Shown here one piece after another: positions 1-11,155 of a stretch of 62,603 nt of DNA. The notes under the pieces were generated by a model. It was given only the letters and a program-made list of their open reading frames with translations. It was not told the DNA's origin and did not search any database. Both the position numbers and the translations under genes were made by a program. Every line of letters begins with the position of its first letter. Within the stretch, counting starts at the first letter, position 1. Origin of the DNA: Rhizomucor pusillus. Its lineage: Eukaryota > Mucoromycota > Mucoromycetes > Mucorales > Lichtheimiaceae. The stretch covers positions 1-62,603 of the forward strand of contig FWWN02000644.1 of assembly GCA_900175165.2 (NCBI GenBank), written 5' to 3'.

Positions 1-445
1 AGGAATAAACATAAGTCGGGTAAACCTCTTCTAGTCTTAAAGGCTGTTTTCCATCCTGCTTATTGATCATGCCTGCGAGCGACAACTTGACAAAGTCCAG
101 CGTCGTAGCAGCCTTTTCTCCTTCCCAGTGAGAGCCGGTTCTGTGTCGACTATGAGAGCTATGATAATTATCACACTTGAAACTTAGGTCCCACAAGTTT
201 ACGGACGCGTATTCCAACCATGGCTACTGTAATTTTACGTTTTCTTGGAGCTCTGTCAAAAGTTCTTCCAACAACTCATTCTCATACTGTAGCTCGTTGA
301 GGACCAGGTTCTTCCGGTGAAATATGCTCTCTTTACCGCACAGCCTGCTTGTTAAAGTTGATGTTAATGTATGTATTTTTGTTATTTTTCTAGATCGCCA
401 CAAAGCCTTTGGATACTGTACGTTTTTCCTGAGCATCTCTGTCAA
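1..445 (-). CDS. Partial unrecognised protein running off the left edge
   Basis: Two blocks on the minus strand look coding. At about 224-345 there is a strongly helical, Leu/Glu-rich segment (…KNLVLNELQYENELLEELL…) that looks like a coiled coil. At about 1-115 there is an open block containing LDFVKLSLAGMINK and LRLEEVYPTYVY that continues past the window edge. A plausible intron (donor GTACAG, branch CTTTAAC, acceptor GCAG) lies near 350-435. I could not join the two blocks in one frame, so the exon structure is unresolved. No family is recognised; the coiled coil alone does not say what it does. The gene is incomplete here because its 3' end is outside the window. Confidence 0.35.
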
Positions 446-2249
446 TTTCTTGGGGAGGGTGGTATCACATGACCATGAAAAATTTTTGTTATTGTCCTAC
501 CACTCCAACTTCATTCCTTTACTCTTATACTTCATAGTTAAATGTATGGCTTTGATGCAAAATTCTGTTTCTTCAGCTTCCAAGGAATTCGTTCGTACTC
601 GGCACATCTCGGTACGACGATTATGCGTCGACTTGTCGTGCAAATGCACGGACTCCAGCCAACGACAATTCAAACGCCGTTTGTCATGCCGAGATCACTG
701 CTTCCTCCAGCTTCCACATTTATAAAGATGCATACAATATTTAAATAAACATTTGATGCTCCTTAAGAACTGGTTACGTATTTTTATCAGAAATAGTCTA
801 AGTGTCGAATGTTCAGCTTTGGAGACAAAATCAGCAGAATGAACTCTGCATAAGTAAAAAGAGAAAAAGGGCAAAGGTTATCATGGCCAAAAACTATCTG
901 GAGCAAAGAAGGGAGGGCACTGCTGGCAGCATGCATGACCCCAGTGGCATGCACACTGGTGAATGAGACTCACGTAAAGTTCTTTATCCGCTTTCATTTT
1001 ATATTTCTAGAGACCCATACCTTCGGTGATATTTTCCTCCGTCAGTATCTATGATCGCCAGGTTAACTTCGCTCGCCAATAATGGATGAGCATCTGCGGT
1101 GCATTTATCAGAGCCGGTATCCGTTGCGTGATGTTGAATTGAATCTGTCAAGATGAAAGATAATATCGGCTTCTATGTTAGCACTTTCAATAACGAGGAA
1201 ATGCACTATGTAATAGAGTATCTGAAGAACCCTGTGCAAAAAACGCTGACTGCATCTGCGTTTGGAAACTTGTAGAAGGTCTTCAGTACATTCAAAAAAG
1301 CTATAGTATTCCTTTGTATATTTGTGATCGATAATGGAGTCTTGGGAAATAACTTAAGATATGCGCAGGCGGTATGTTGCGCGACAGGATAGTACCTTGT
1401 CACTTATCAAGCTATAGGAATTGTCTTTGATTCTACCAGGAAGGGTGAAAGCTCCCTCATATCTTGGACTTATCTTTAAATTGCGGTGAATGTTCAAGAT
1501 AATGCTGGAACAGCGCGGTTTTTATCGTTCATTTTTCTTTGCTGCGCTTAATGTACGACGACTTGCACTTGTTTGCTGATAGCGGTTATCATTATCTTTT
1601 ACATTTGCCGTAAGCGTTGTTAAAGCTCGTTGACAATATCAAGAATGGTACCGGTCTCAACCTGCCTTTGACGGCTTTGTTCAGTTGATAGTCAGCTGCG
1701 CACTTGCGACATAAAGATCCCAGTTCTCCTTCTTTTCCTGCAGAAGTATGGCGAGAACAGACTTTTGCTGCCTCCAGTCGAAAGACATTGCCATAACCAC
1801 TCGATGAGCCTGCAGTCTGTGTCCTGTTCTGGTTATCTAATAATCGAGTACACTCCAATGCTTATTGTGAATTGTATCAACTTTTATCACTGTAACACAG
1901 ATTCCTAGAATTGCATCCTTTCTTCTAGATATTGGCAATGGCATTTGAGGTATCAGTCTGACCGTAATATGTCCCTAGGATCTTGCAACGCAGCAATGCT
2001 ACGATATACTCCTGCTCTCTCATAGCAACTATTTATCCACAACTATGCCGGTTCATTATCTGTGACTAGTGAAAACCATTCCATCATGAACTGTCCATAA
2101 ATCCCGTCACCATCTGTATGTAAGCAAGGTATCTCTGCGTATATCCGCAAATGTCGTGGAGAGAAAGAGGAATGGCTGGAATTCAGGTCGCAAATTGCCA
2201 CACGGTCATTTTTATTATTGAGGAGAGCTGTACAAATGGAAGATAATCC
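446..2249. other. Long stretch with no supported gene
   Basis: Only short ORFs without recognisable motifs or consistent splice sites are seen on either strand. The right end is the 3' flank of the eL39 gene. The left end may hold upstream exons of the partial gene at the window edge. Confidence 0.5.
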
Positions 2250-2637
2250 TTAGATGTTCAACTTGGTGTGGCGCCAGTTGCGTCGCTTAGCGTTCCATCT
2301 GTTCGGTAAGAACTTCGTCAGTCTCTGATGCATTCGATCGCTTCTCATCTAGTTGGTACATACCGGATCTTGGTGTCGCTCTTCAAGCGGAACCAGTGGG
2401 GAAGGGGACGGTTCTGCTTCTGCTTCTTAGCAAGCTTGACCTTGGTGCGGAAAGTCTTGTTCGAGGGCTAAATGGGGTTCCATGGTCAATGTCGCATGCA
2501 GTGTACGAAAGAATAGCAAACCCATCAGAAAATCCCCGTTTCCTCTAATACATCATCGCATCCATATTCATCCATCCATTTTCTCATCTCTCTGTGCTAT
2601 TCACATCAGACCGCATTCTTTAGTTATTGCGTACCAT
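2250..2637 (-). CDS. RPL39: 60S ribosomal protein eL39 (L39)
   Basis: Small basic protein of the large ribosomal subunit that lines the peptide exit tunnel. Three exons (2635-2637, 2364-2467, 2250-2298) give exactly 51 residues, the usual family length. Exon 1 is only the ATG, followed at once by a GTACGC donor. Exon 2 begins [16 protein letters not shown] and carries PLPHWFRLK; exon 3 ends [12 protein letters not shown]. These are hallmark eL39 sequences, and the three exons add up to a whole number of codons. Introns are 167 and 65 nt. A start codon split off as its own exon is common in fungal ribosomal protein genes. Confidence 0.96.
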
Positions 2638-3182
2638 TGCGAATTGACGACCTGCGAAGTAGAGGGAGTTCCCTTGCGCCTGCGTGTACAGGGTGCACCT
2701 GAGCGCGGCCACGGCGCACGACCCCTCGGCGGAGATTACACCCGCACTCGCCAGCCTTTGGGACCCAGACGATTAGCTTCCCTAACAGCAGGATCTAACA
2801 ATGATGAACAGAATAGAACAGAGGATGTTTTATTCGTCAACTGGAGGATTGATTATAAGCAAAAGTAGATACGATTTGAAATGCAAAGATCTCTGCTGCT
2901 TAAAGCAACAGCAAAGCGACAAGTGCAGCGACTCCGCATCATCGTTCTTTAGCTTTCTCCAAGGTTTCTCAGGATCAAAACGCGATTGAAATAGCTTTTC
3001 GTATCCCCAAGCGTCTATCAGCTTTCTTTTTCATTTTCCAATACAAAATAAAGAGGAGCAGCGTGTGAGATGTAGAGATTTGGGGTAATTGCTGTACAAA
3101 ATAGGGGAGACAAAGTCTCGTCTACAGTGTAATTTTTTGCTGCGTGGAACAAGGACAATAGGAAAAGCATATTACTTATTTT
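2638..3182. promoter_or_regulatory. Upstream region of the eL39 gene
   Basis: This holds the eL39 promoter and 5' UTR and the 3' flank of the next minus-strand gene. A GC-rich block at about 2670-2770 stands out from the surrounding AT-rich sequence and is a likely regulatory or leader segment. I recognise no defined binding site. Confidence 0.4.
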
Positions 3183-3502
3183 TTACACTCGTCGACACTC
3201 CATATGCGTCTTTGTGGGATCCATAGGCAAAGCACAGAAAAATCCAAGTTTCTGCATTTCAGAGAACATTTGTGAATCTATAAACCAGAGCGCGCTTAGC
3301 ACTTCGATCCCTCTTTCCAATGAATCGACAGTGATATCTTACATTCCAAGTTGAGTTTCAAGCATTCCTCCTGTCCTCCGGGCAATTGACGGCAGAGCTG
3401 TTGCTTGTATTGATCAATGTTGTAACTGTTTTGAGGCGCGGCCTCGACAAACTTGTCCAAACGCTCGAGTTCTTTCTGGTCGTTGGTATTTTGTTCAGAC
3501 AT
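3183..3502 (-). CDS. 84-residue cysteine-containing small protein, family unknown
   Basis: Two coding exons (3343-3502 and 3183-3277) join in frame to 84 residues starting MSEQNTNDQKELERLDKF. The 65-nt intron has donor GTAAGA, a GTGCTAAGC branch region and acceptor TATAG. A second intron lies in the 5' UTR (3518-3578) with donor GTAAGG, branch CTGCTAACAT and acceptor TGTAG; two well-formed introns argue for a real gene. The protein is hydrophilic, with cysteines at about 37, 47, 68 and 81. The first pair is spaced CX9C, as in intermembrane-space twin CX9C proteins, but the second pair is CX12C, so that family is not established. No signal peptide or membrane segment is seen. Function unknown. 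Confidence 0.7.
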
Positions 3503-3582
3503 GGTCGTTGTGTTAGACTACATATCGAATATGTTAGCAGCCTGCTTCCCTTTTGGCAACGGTTTGACTCGCCCTTACCTAA

Positions 3583-4744
3583 ACAAAAGAGGAAAAGAAA
3601 TAAGAGGGTTCCACCTTGGCCCTCAGCCTTCATGTTCAAACGAAATACATTACGTCATGCGGTGACTGCTCCGCATATACAACTGACATTTGGTTTCCCC
3701 GCTTTCAATAGAGTTTTCTATATTCCAAAGTGACGCGTGAAGAGCTATTACCGCTGCAAAAAAAGAAACTAACGGTACTTTGTGGATATGCTTTCTGAGG
3801 AAACACGGATCTAGCGGAATAAGCGAGCCTGCAAGTTTGGCAGCAGCAGACCCATTCATTGGCGACTCTCGCGTTAGGCTGAAAATTGGTTGTCAGCTCA
3901 TTTTTGGAAGGCAGACCATAAAAAGAAGAAATGGGCGCGGTGTTCCTGCTCGCCACTGCATTTAGCTTTTGTTATCATCCATCCACCCATCCATCCATCC
4001 ATCCGTTTACTTGCGACGATGTAAGTGAATCATTTCATTGCAGGAGGAAGGATGCTGCGAAGGCTGCGCTGGATTCATTGAATGATGAAGACATTTTATT
4101 ATCAATGGGAATCTCTCTGAGAAATTTTTTTTCAGTGAAGAGAGTTATCTTCTGACGATACATATCCGAACGCAGCCTGTCAGAGAACGCGCATCTTTCC
4201 AATGCAAATACTGCACTGTAATTGTATACTAACGTGCGACTCTGCTAGATTTTTACAGGTACGTTCAATTTGCTCCTGGTAGCTCGTTGCTTTTTCCTTC
4301 CTTGGTAAGTTGACCCATCTAGTCTTCTTGGGAACTGCTGGCAAGTTGCTGTGGTGGTGGCAATGCAAGTCAAATGATGATATCTTTTTTTCATGCACCA
4401 CGCTAAGAATCCCATGCGGAGACAACCCACCACTTTTTATCCTGATGCTTAACTTGCCTCACATCATCAGCTTGCCAGCAGCCGAGAGATATTGTACTTG
4501 CTGCAATACATATGACTCACAAGTTACATCGCTGTGTATAGAATTCTTTTCCACGGATCTTTGGATTGGAATAAGGAGCAATTTTTGTAAATAAAGCGAG
4601 AATATTTATAAAGTATAAGCCTTATTTAAAAATGTTTATGAAGATCAATGTTGTGGAGTGGCTTCGTATTCTCACTGAAGTTCACTCTCCTTACTTTGCA
4701 ATTTATTAGACCAGAAATGTTTGTAAAAATATGGTAAGTGGTTT
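3583..4744. other. Intergenic region between the 84-aa gene and HAT1
   Basis: The left part is the upstream region of the 84-residue gene and contains a CATC microsatellite. On the minus strand at about 4265-4330 a short basic stretch (PKKTRWVNLPRKEKATSYQEQ) looks coding-like, but I could not build exons around it. The right part is the 3' flank of HAT1. Confidence 0.4.
3976..4004. repeat. CATC/ATCC microsatellite
   Basis: About seven tandem copies of the tetranucleotide CATC with one imperfect unit, in non-coding sequence. Confidence 0.85.
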
Positions 4745-6512
4745 TTATACGATCTCCAGTAATCGATGATAGTCCTCAATGACGCCCTCGTATGTCTGAT
4801 GCAATTTTTCTTTCCTATCCTCTGGATCCAAAGTGCGTAAAGCATCCTAACGGATAGAGCAAGTAGGTTAGCAGGCAGCCGCCGGATATTTCTATAGTAT
4901 CTCTACTTGCCAGATTAAAGAGATAAAGTCGTCGCTTCACTTGTAAGCGGAACTGCTTGTAGGCCTGGCGATCTAGTTTGTTGACCTGAGAGAGCAAATG
5001 CATCTCCAAGCATCGCTGGAATTGTCGCTGAGAAGGATGTCTATTTAGTGTATTGCCATTCAAGATTGCATTCACATATAATCTTACCTCTGTTAGCTTG
5101 AACTTGCTGCTGAGTTCTTTGATCTTTTCCCTTGAAACCGGGGCTTTGAGATCATCGAAAGCATGGTGTTCTCGTAAATATCTTAAATCATTCTTGTCCC
5201 GCATATCTGAAAACTCATCATTTGGATCCTCAACTGAAGACACGGGGTCAGAATTCTCCCGAACTCATCCAACTAATATCTTAAACAACTTACCTGGCAT
5301 TTCTTTGACGTCGCTTCTGGCCATGCATGTTTGATAAATGAATCGATACAGTTCACCTAAGTAAGAATGATTTAGAAATGTTGCAGCGATATTCATGATA
5401 TCAAATCAACTGACTTCCATGTCCCTGGTTTTGATATGGCGGTAGGATGACGAATTGACTAGGTTTTCGTTCATCTTAGCTTACAGGACTCCGAGACATA
5501 TTTCCTATACTACTTGCCTTATCCGGAATCGTGTGCATTCGGGCCAGAAGAAGTGTGGATAGGCTGTACAGAATCCCACAAAGTGGTAAGATGCAGACTC
5601 TCCTTTTCCTTGCCGGTTGAAGCTGCAAACAAGTGAGAATCGCACGATCAAAATAACATTGCAAAGTGCAGGAAGAAACCTTACACTGTAAAGACTTCCC
5701 ACTTTTCATCATCATCCTCTATATACGAAGCACCTTCGATGAAAAGGAGTACAAAGATACGCATCCTGCGATGATATTCTCGGAATTGCTCGTTGACAAA
5801 TGTGGACTATACACCGGAAGCAATATCAGTTGAGGTTTCTGACTTGTAAAACGGAACGGCTATGCTTACCCTGTATAGCTCAAAATGTATTTCTTGTCCA
5901 TCCTCCGTTTCCCGACTGTATTCATGTACTTTCTCTCCAATCGGCTGAAAAGTTTCGTGATCTTGCTGTACAATGCGAGCAAACTCATCAGAATTGCTGA
6001 TACAATCTAGAATACATTTCGGTGTAAGCAAAAACCCGATCGTATAATTGGTCGACCCTACTTACCCGATGGCAGATAGTCCTTCAACATTCCCATAATA
6101 TCGTCTGCAGCAGGAATCTCTTGGGTGACAGTAGCGGAAGAAGAGGATGACGGCTGCCACTGCGATGCATAATCAATGCGTGGATGTATTCTAAGCGAGC
6201 CTGATGCAAATTGGAGCTGACATACGTCGTGAATATGGAAATTTTAAGTTCATCGTCAAACCTATCACACCTGAATGGAGAACTTTTTGTAACCAAACAC
6301 TACTTCACGCTCGCCAAATATAGGATATGTGAAGAGCGGCTTAAACTCCTGCCGCGATTCACCGTCTGATCCGGGTCTCACTGCACGCGTCTGCATCAGC
6401 ACCAAGGGGTCAAGTATTGTAATGCATTCACCGTACCCAGGCTCAGAGTCATGCTTTCTGTGGTGTTGCATACCCATGGAGCGAGATCGGCTGCGATCGC
6501 GGGTGAAGCCAT
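4745..6512 (-). CDS. HAT1: Histone acetyltransferase type B catalytic subunit HAT1
   Basis: Acetylates newly made histone H4 before chromatin assembly, normally with an RbAp46/Hat2 partner. Recognised from the N-terminal Hat1 domain (PLFTYPIFGE, FGYKK) and the acetyl-CoA fold (YHFVGFCTAYP, then RISQFVILPPYQNQGHG, the Q/RxxGxG/A-type loop), followed by the EDPNDEF segment and a helical C-terminus ending LLEIV. The start is ATG at 6510-6512 (MASPAIAADLAPWV), because this frame reads into the conserved Hat1 N-terminus after a 56-nt intron. About eleven exons, including 5870-5996, 5685-5806, 5518-5622, 5415-5458, 5294-5356, 5088-5233, 4911-5027 and 4745-4845. Two introns (5459-5517 and 4846-4910) start with GC. 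Near 6260-6275 the frames on the two sides of the N-terminal domain do not join cleanly (see findings). Divergent from FCF2, starts 122 bp apart. Confidence 0.93.
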
Positions 6513-6634
6513 AGTTTGTGGTAAAAAGAAAAGGGGGCAGGAACCCACTCACGCACTCCGGTTCAGAAAAAGCAGCACCGCAATTTTTTTTTTCTTGCAA
6601 GCAATTTTATTTCCTTTGACATTTTTCCCCAACC

Positions 6635-8064
6635 ATGGCACCACTGACGCGAGCGCAGCGTCGCAAGATCGCAGAAGAAACAGCACCTGATCAAGATCCG
6701 GCGGCTGTCGATCCAAGCGCCCTCGATCGAGTCCTTAACCAGCGTCGATCAAAAAAGACCACAACAACAACAACTACTACTACTACTACGACCAGACGCA
6801 AAAATAACAAAAAGAAGAGCCGGGTGGAGACAACCAATGTCGAACAAGTGAATCTGCAACAGGAAGAAACTACCACCACTGCTGTTGAAAGTGTGCAGCA
6901 GCAACAGGACAACTCAATTAAGCCTGATTCAAAGATCGCAGAGACAGAGTCGGTTGCTATGGATCGGGAAAGCTCAAATTCGCACTTCAGCGATGCACAC
7001 AGCGATTATCATTCTTCCACGCCACCGTCTCGATCCTCAGAGTACGACACTGCACCGGAATCTGCATCTGACGAAGAACATCCTGCAAACAATGAAGCGC
7101 AGAATGGAAAACATCAAGATCAAAAGCAAAGCAATGATAATAGTAGCAGCGGCAGCGACAACGACGATGATGATAATAGCAGTGAAGAGAGCTGCAATAG
7201 CAGCAGCGGCTCTGATGAGGAGCAAAGCGAGAGCGAAGCAGAGGAAGAAGATGATTTGAATGACTTGCTCACAAAGGCCAAGGCTGCATTGGAAAAGAAG
7301 CAGGAAGAACAAATTAAATTGGATGAGTAAGTTTTCATACAAAGAGAAACGTCGCCTCTCCGTTACTCAACAGTAAGATCTCCATACAGAGACGATGAAG
7401 ATAATCAAGACAGAGAGTAAGTCTTTGTTACATTACAGAAGGAGGTTGTGCTAGATTGCTTACATTTTTCCATAGCTTGCCCACACTCGGCGAGGGTATG
7501 GTTGCCGGTGTAGACGGACTATACATTGACCGTAAGAACAATGTCGCCAAGTTGAAAGAACGAGCAGAGATCGAAGGCGAGCCTGAAGTGAAAGACACGA
7601 TTGTTCCGAAAGCAGAGAGACTTTCTCGCAAGCAGAGAAGAATGGTACGTTGGATTGTTGCTGTATAACCTCGCTTTCTAAATATACTCATATTTCCTCA
7701 ATAGGAACGGGAGAGGACAGCCGGCAAGGGATGGTTCGATATGGAGCAGCCGGAAATGACTCCAGAGTTGAAACGGGATTTGCAGCTTCTTAGAATGCGC
7801 CATATTCTCGATAGAAAACGTCATTACAAAAAGATGGGCAAAGGACAGGAGCCCAAATATTTCCAAGTTGGAACTGTCATCGAAGGACCCACAGAATACT
7901 TCTCTGCTCGCCTTACAAAAAAGGAACGAAAGCAGACGATTGTCGACGAGCTCATGGCCGACGAAGAGTCCAGAAGCTACTACAAACGCAAGTTTGGAGA
8001 GTCACAAGTAAGAAACCAGAGCGGCCGCAAACGTGCAAAGCGACAAATCAAAAAAGTACACTAG
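6635..8064 (+). CDS. FCF2: rRNA-processing protein FCF2 (DNTTIP2/TdIF2 family)
   Basis: Nucleolar factor needed for early pre-18S rRNA cleavages in the small-subunit processome. Four exons (6635-7326, 7390-7416, 7476-7644, 7705-8064) give 415 residues in frame. The C-terminal Fcf2 domain is clear: ERTAGKGWFDMEQPEMTPEL, KRDLQLLRMRHILDRKRHYK and PKYFQVGTV, then a basic tail. The N-terminal half is disordered, with a threonine run at about residues 47-57 and acidic Ser/Asp/Glu tracts, typical of nucleolar proteins. Exon 2 is only 27 nt but is needed to keep frame. The start ATG (CAACCATGGCA) is in good context, and upstream sequence is shared with the HAT1 promoter. Confidence 0.95.
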
Positions 8065-9349
8065 AATTTGTATTTTACTCAATTTTTTCTCTTCTTCATG
8101 CTTTCCTACTCCATCAAGTCTTCTTGTATATCCCCACCCTCAACCAACTGCATCTTTCTTTTTCCTTCCACAAAGAATATCATTGGCTTCCATTTAAACT
8201 AAAAAAGAGTTTTACAATAACTTGGCTACTCCACACCAGGCTGGTGGTGAAGTAAAGGGCAAGATTCGGAGATGGGTTGACTAAAGATGCGCGCAGGTTA
8301 TGCTTCCTTGCAAAGCTAGGCTGTGTCGGTTTCTCCCTATACTCAAGGTTTTCAGTATAGCATATTGTGTGACAAGTTTAAACCTATCGTTTCAAATGTC
8401 ATTCTATCTTCCTACCCCGTGGCATGTCCAGCAGCTGCGCCCCAGATTTAAATTGGGCACTTGTTTCCAGGACAATGAGTCCAAAGGTCTTTCTGACTCT
8501 TGTCTCATTATCATTCTACATAGTACACTTAGGCTTACAACATTCCGGTTATTTGGAAGGCGGACTAGAGCTGTTTGGGTGATGTGCCTTGAACAGGAAC
8601 TGGGACTGATGACTATTTGTGGATGTGAACCCGTACAAGTTGTATTCACCTCGAGGTTGCAACTCAGGTTGTTATTGATATTCCTAAAAAGTAGATATAT
8701 ATGTACGTCAAATAACAAATCTAACCTTTATGGATTCGTGCGTTGCGGGTCTATGTCACATTTGAGGAGACTTTGCAACCCATTTAGCGGTTCAAAGAAT
8801 GCTGTGCGGATAAATTCCAGCTACTGTCTCTATTTTTGTGAACATGGTCCTACAGAGCTTGGCAGCGTGCTGGTTGATCACTGTTGTAGCTCGAAGAAAA
8901 AAAAGGCCCGCACTTTTTCGTATCGGAAAAGAGATGGAGATTGGAGCAGGTGCACGGATCTTAAATAAGTAATTAATGCTGAATAAAACAGTGCATAGAG
9001 CGTATGTTTCCTGTGCAGTCCAACAACAACGGATGCAAGCATAATCACAAGTTGAGCCGCATTTGAGGCGGCGCACGGTAGAAACCAATAGCTGTTGGCA
9101 TCCGTTTTAGCACGGGAAGAAGTCATCGAGATCATGCAGCAGAAAGAAGTAAGTGGGGACAGGGCTCGAAAGCACTTCATGTCCGCCGTGTAACCATAGC
9201 CACGTATGAAATAGGGTTCCTTAACCCTGTGCAATTCACACACAGAACTCTCTTCTCTTTTTCTTTATTTTCTCCCTTCCCATTCCTATCATTTTCGCTT
9301 GCTTACATCGTGCAGGTTCACGACTTCCACCCCGCAACGCTCTTTCGCC
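8065..9349. other. Intergenic region with a 222-codon open frame of doubtful status
   Basis: Separates FCF2 from the homeobox gene. A plus-strand frame is open at 8300-8968 (222 codons) but shows no domain, odd composition and overlapping minus-strand frames of similar quality, so I do not call it a gene. The last 100 bases before 9350 are pyrimidine-rich, like a fungal promoter or 5' UTR, and contain a possible splice acceptor (ATCGTGCAG) near 9315. Confidence 0.45.
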
Positions 9350-10851
9350 ATGACAGCAAAAAACAACCAACAACATCGTCGCAACCGCTCCACATCCGCG
9401 TCGTCCAGCTCAGTGCCTTCGGCAACACCGATACCTCGCAAACGCACACATCTCAAGCCAAGCCAGCTCACTGTACTACAGAATGCGTTCATGAACAACC
9501 CGCTTCCGGACTCTAGTATACGCAGCCGACTTGCGCAGGAGCTTGAAGTGAGCGAGCGCACTGTGCAGATATGGTTCCAGAACCGGCGCGCCAAGGCACG
9601 GAAGATGGAAGCGCTTTCCAACTCATTGTCTATTGATGGCCCTCGATGGATAGAGCCTGTGCGTCAACCAGCCCCGCCCCGTTATCAGCCCACGTTTCGT
9701 ACAATGATGACACCTGAACGCTTTGAAGAACTCCGGCAAAGCAACAGCCCCGGCAGCAGCACCAGCCCTCGCAAACGCCCGCGATCCAGTTCAAAGCCTG
9801 AGCCCATGGTCCAAGAACAGGTTGCTGGTCATCCGTCTGTTGTCCGGGCCATGTCGGAAGGCACCGATCGTACCATTATTGGAAACAAAGGTAAGAAAAA
9901 AAGATTTTTTTCTTGTCCCACCTTTCACGAGCGATTAACTCGAGGAGCACAGTTTCCAGCGTCAGCAGCAGCAGCAATACCGTTAACATAGTTCCGTTGC
10001 CGGTGGAGATGCTGCGCATCGGGACATGGACTCGCTTTAGCCAACTCATCAGCCCAAGTGCGGGCGACAGCGACCTTGCTTGCTACGCCGATGTAACGCA
10101 TCGCCTCCTGACGTGGCAAGTGCAAGTGCGAGACCATTTGTTCCGTATCCAGGTTCCCATCGATGCCATCTCTCTACTCCGCTCCAGCCAGATTGTCCAG
10201 TCAAATCAGCTGCTAGATCAAATTGATATCGAACTCGATGTACCCCAGCGGCTCACATTTGCCATGCGCCGCGCCCACGTTGATCAAGACTGGGTGCGCT
10301 GCGGTGACTTTTCCGAGGATAAGCAAGCAAGCCAGGAGAAGACTCACGTCCTGCAAGGTCCACCGGAGCTACTGAAACAAGCCATATTCGATCTTGCCGC
10401 TCTTGAGCCCTCTCTAGCCAGCAAGGTCTTGGTGATCCCAGGTCCTCCTCCCGCCGCTGCCGCCGTTGCTACAGCTGCACCTACCACCAACACTACCACT
10501 ACTACATCGCTAGATCTCTGCCGTGAATTTACATTATCGCCCTCTGCTACACCCGAGCCCTTGGGGATGCCCGCTTACGATGGCTTGCAATGGTCCTCCA
10601 AGCCGCCGTTCCAGCAACACCACCACCAGCAATATCATCAGCCTGTGAGTGTGTGGCCCACGAGCACACTCGACGATTCTTCTATAGGCTATTATCAGCA
10701 AATGATGGTCGCACCAACCCCGCCTCCGCCGCCGCTTGCCGTTGTTCCGCAACAGCAACAACAGCAACAGCATCCAATGTACACGCCTGAGTCGCACATG
10801 CTGATGCAACCATATGTACCTCTAAGCGTATATTACCATCATTTAGCCTAA
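9350..10851 (+). CDS. Homeodomain transcription factor, Phx1/Pho2-like
   Basis: Nuclear DNA-binding regulator. Two exons (9350-9890 and 9953-10851; 62-nt intron, donor GTAAGA) give 479 residues. A homeodomain spans about residues 30-87, with recognition-helix core WFQNRRAKARK; Trp75, Phe76 and Asn78 correspond to the invariant positions. After the intron a conserved globular segment begins with PLPVEMLRIGTWTRF and ends near QRLTFAM. It resembles the conserved region downstream of the homeodomain in the S. pombe Phx1 family, which acts in stationary-phase and stress survival. The rest is low complexity: Ser/Pro, an Ala/Thr stretch, and Gln/Pro-rich sequence with a Q run near the end. An in-frame TTG upstream is not needed; the ATG at 9350 has good context (CGCCATGA). 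Confidence 0.9.
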
Positions 10852-11155
10852 AAGTGTTGAGGGCAAAATCTGTGTATATTCTCTCTTTCCCAAATATTTC
10901 TTCGATGTAGATGATCCAAGCTGGCCTTGTTTGTCTTTTTCTTATCCTCCCTTTTTCTATCCTGAATCTCTCAACAAAAGAAAAATATCAAACATATCCA
11001 AACCACCCAAAGACCCTGTATTCAACGTTGAGATGTGTTGAAAGGTGGGGGAGGGGGACATAATTGCATAAGTGGCTTCAATTTTGGATCACCCACTCCT
11101 TTCCCTCACAAAGGGTTTGTTTCTGTTCACAAAAGTTAACGAGCAATAATATTCA
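10852..11155. other. Short intergenic region
   Basis: 3' flank of the homeobox gene and promoter of TLS1. It contains a G-rich patch near 11046-11058. No other element recognised. Confidence 0.5.

Noticed and set aside
9299..9349. Upstream in-frame extension of the homeobox protein
   Set aside because: It begins at a TTG, contains a splice-acceptor-like CGTGCAG, and the ATG at 9350 has a better context.
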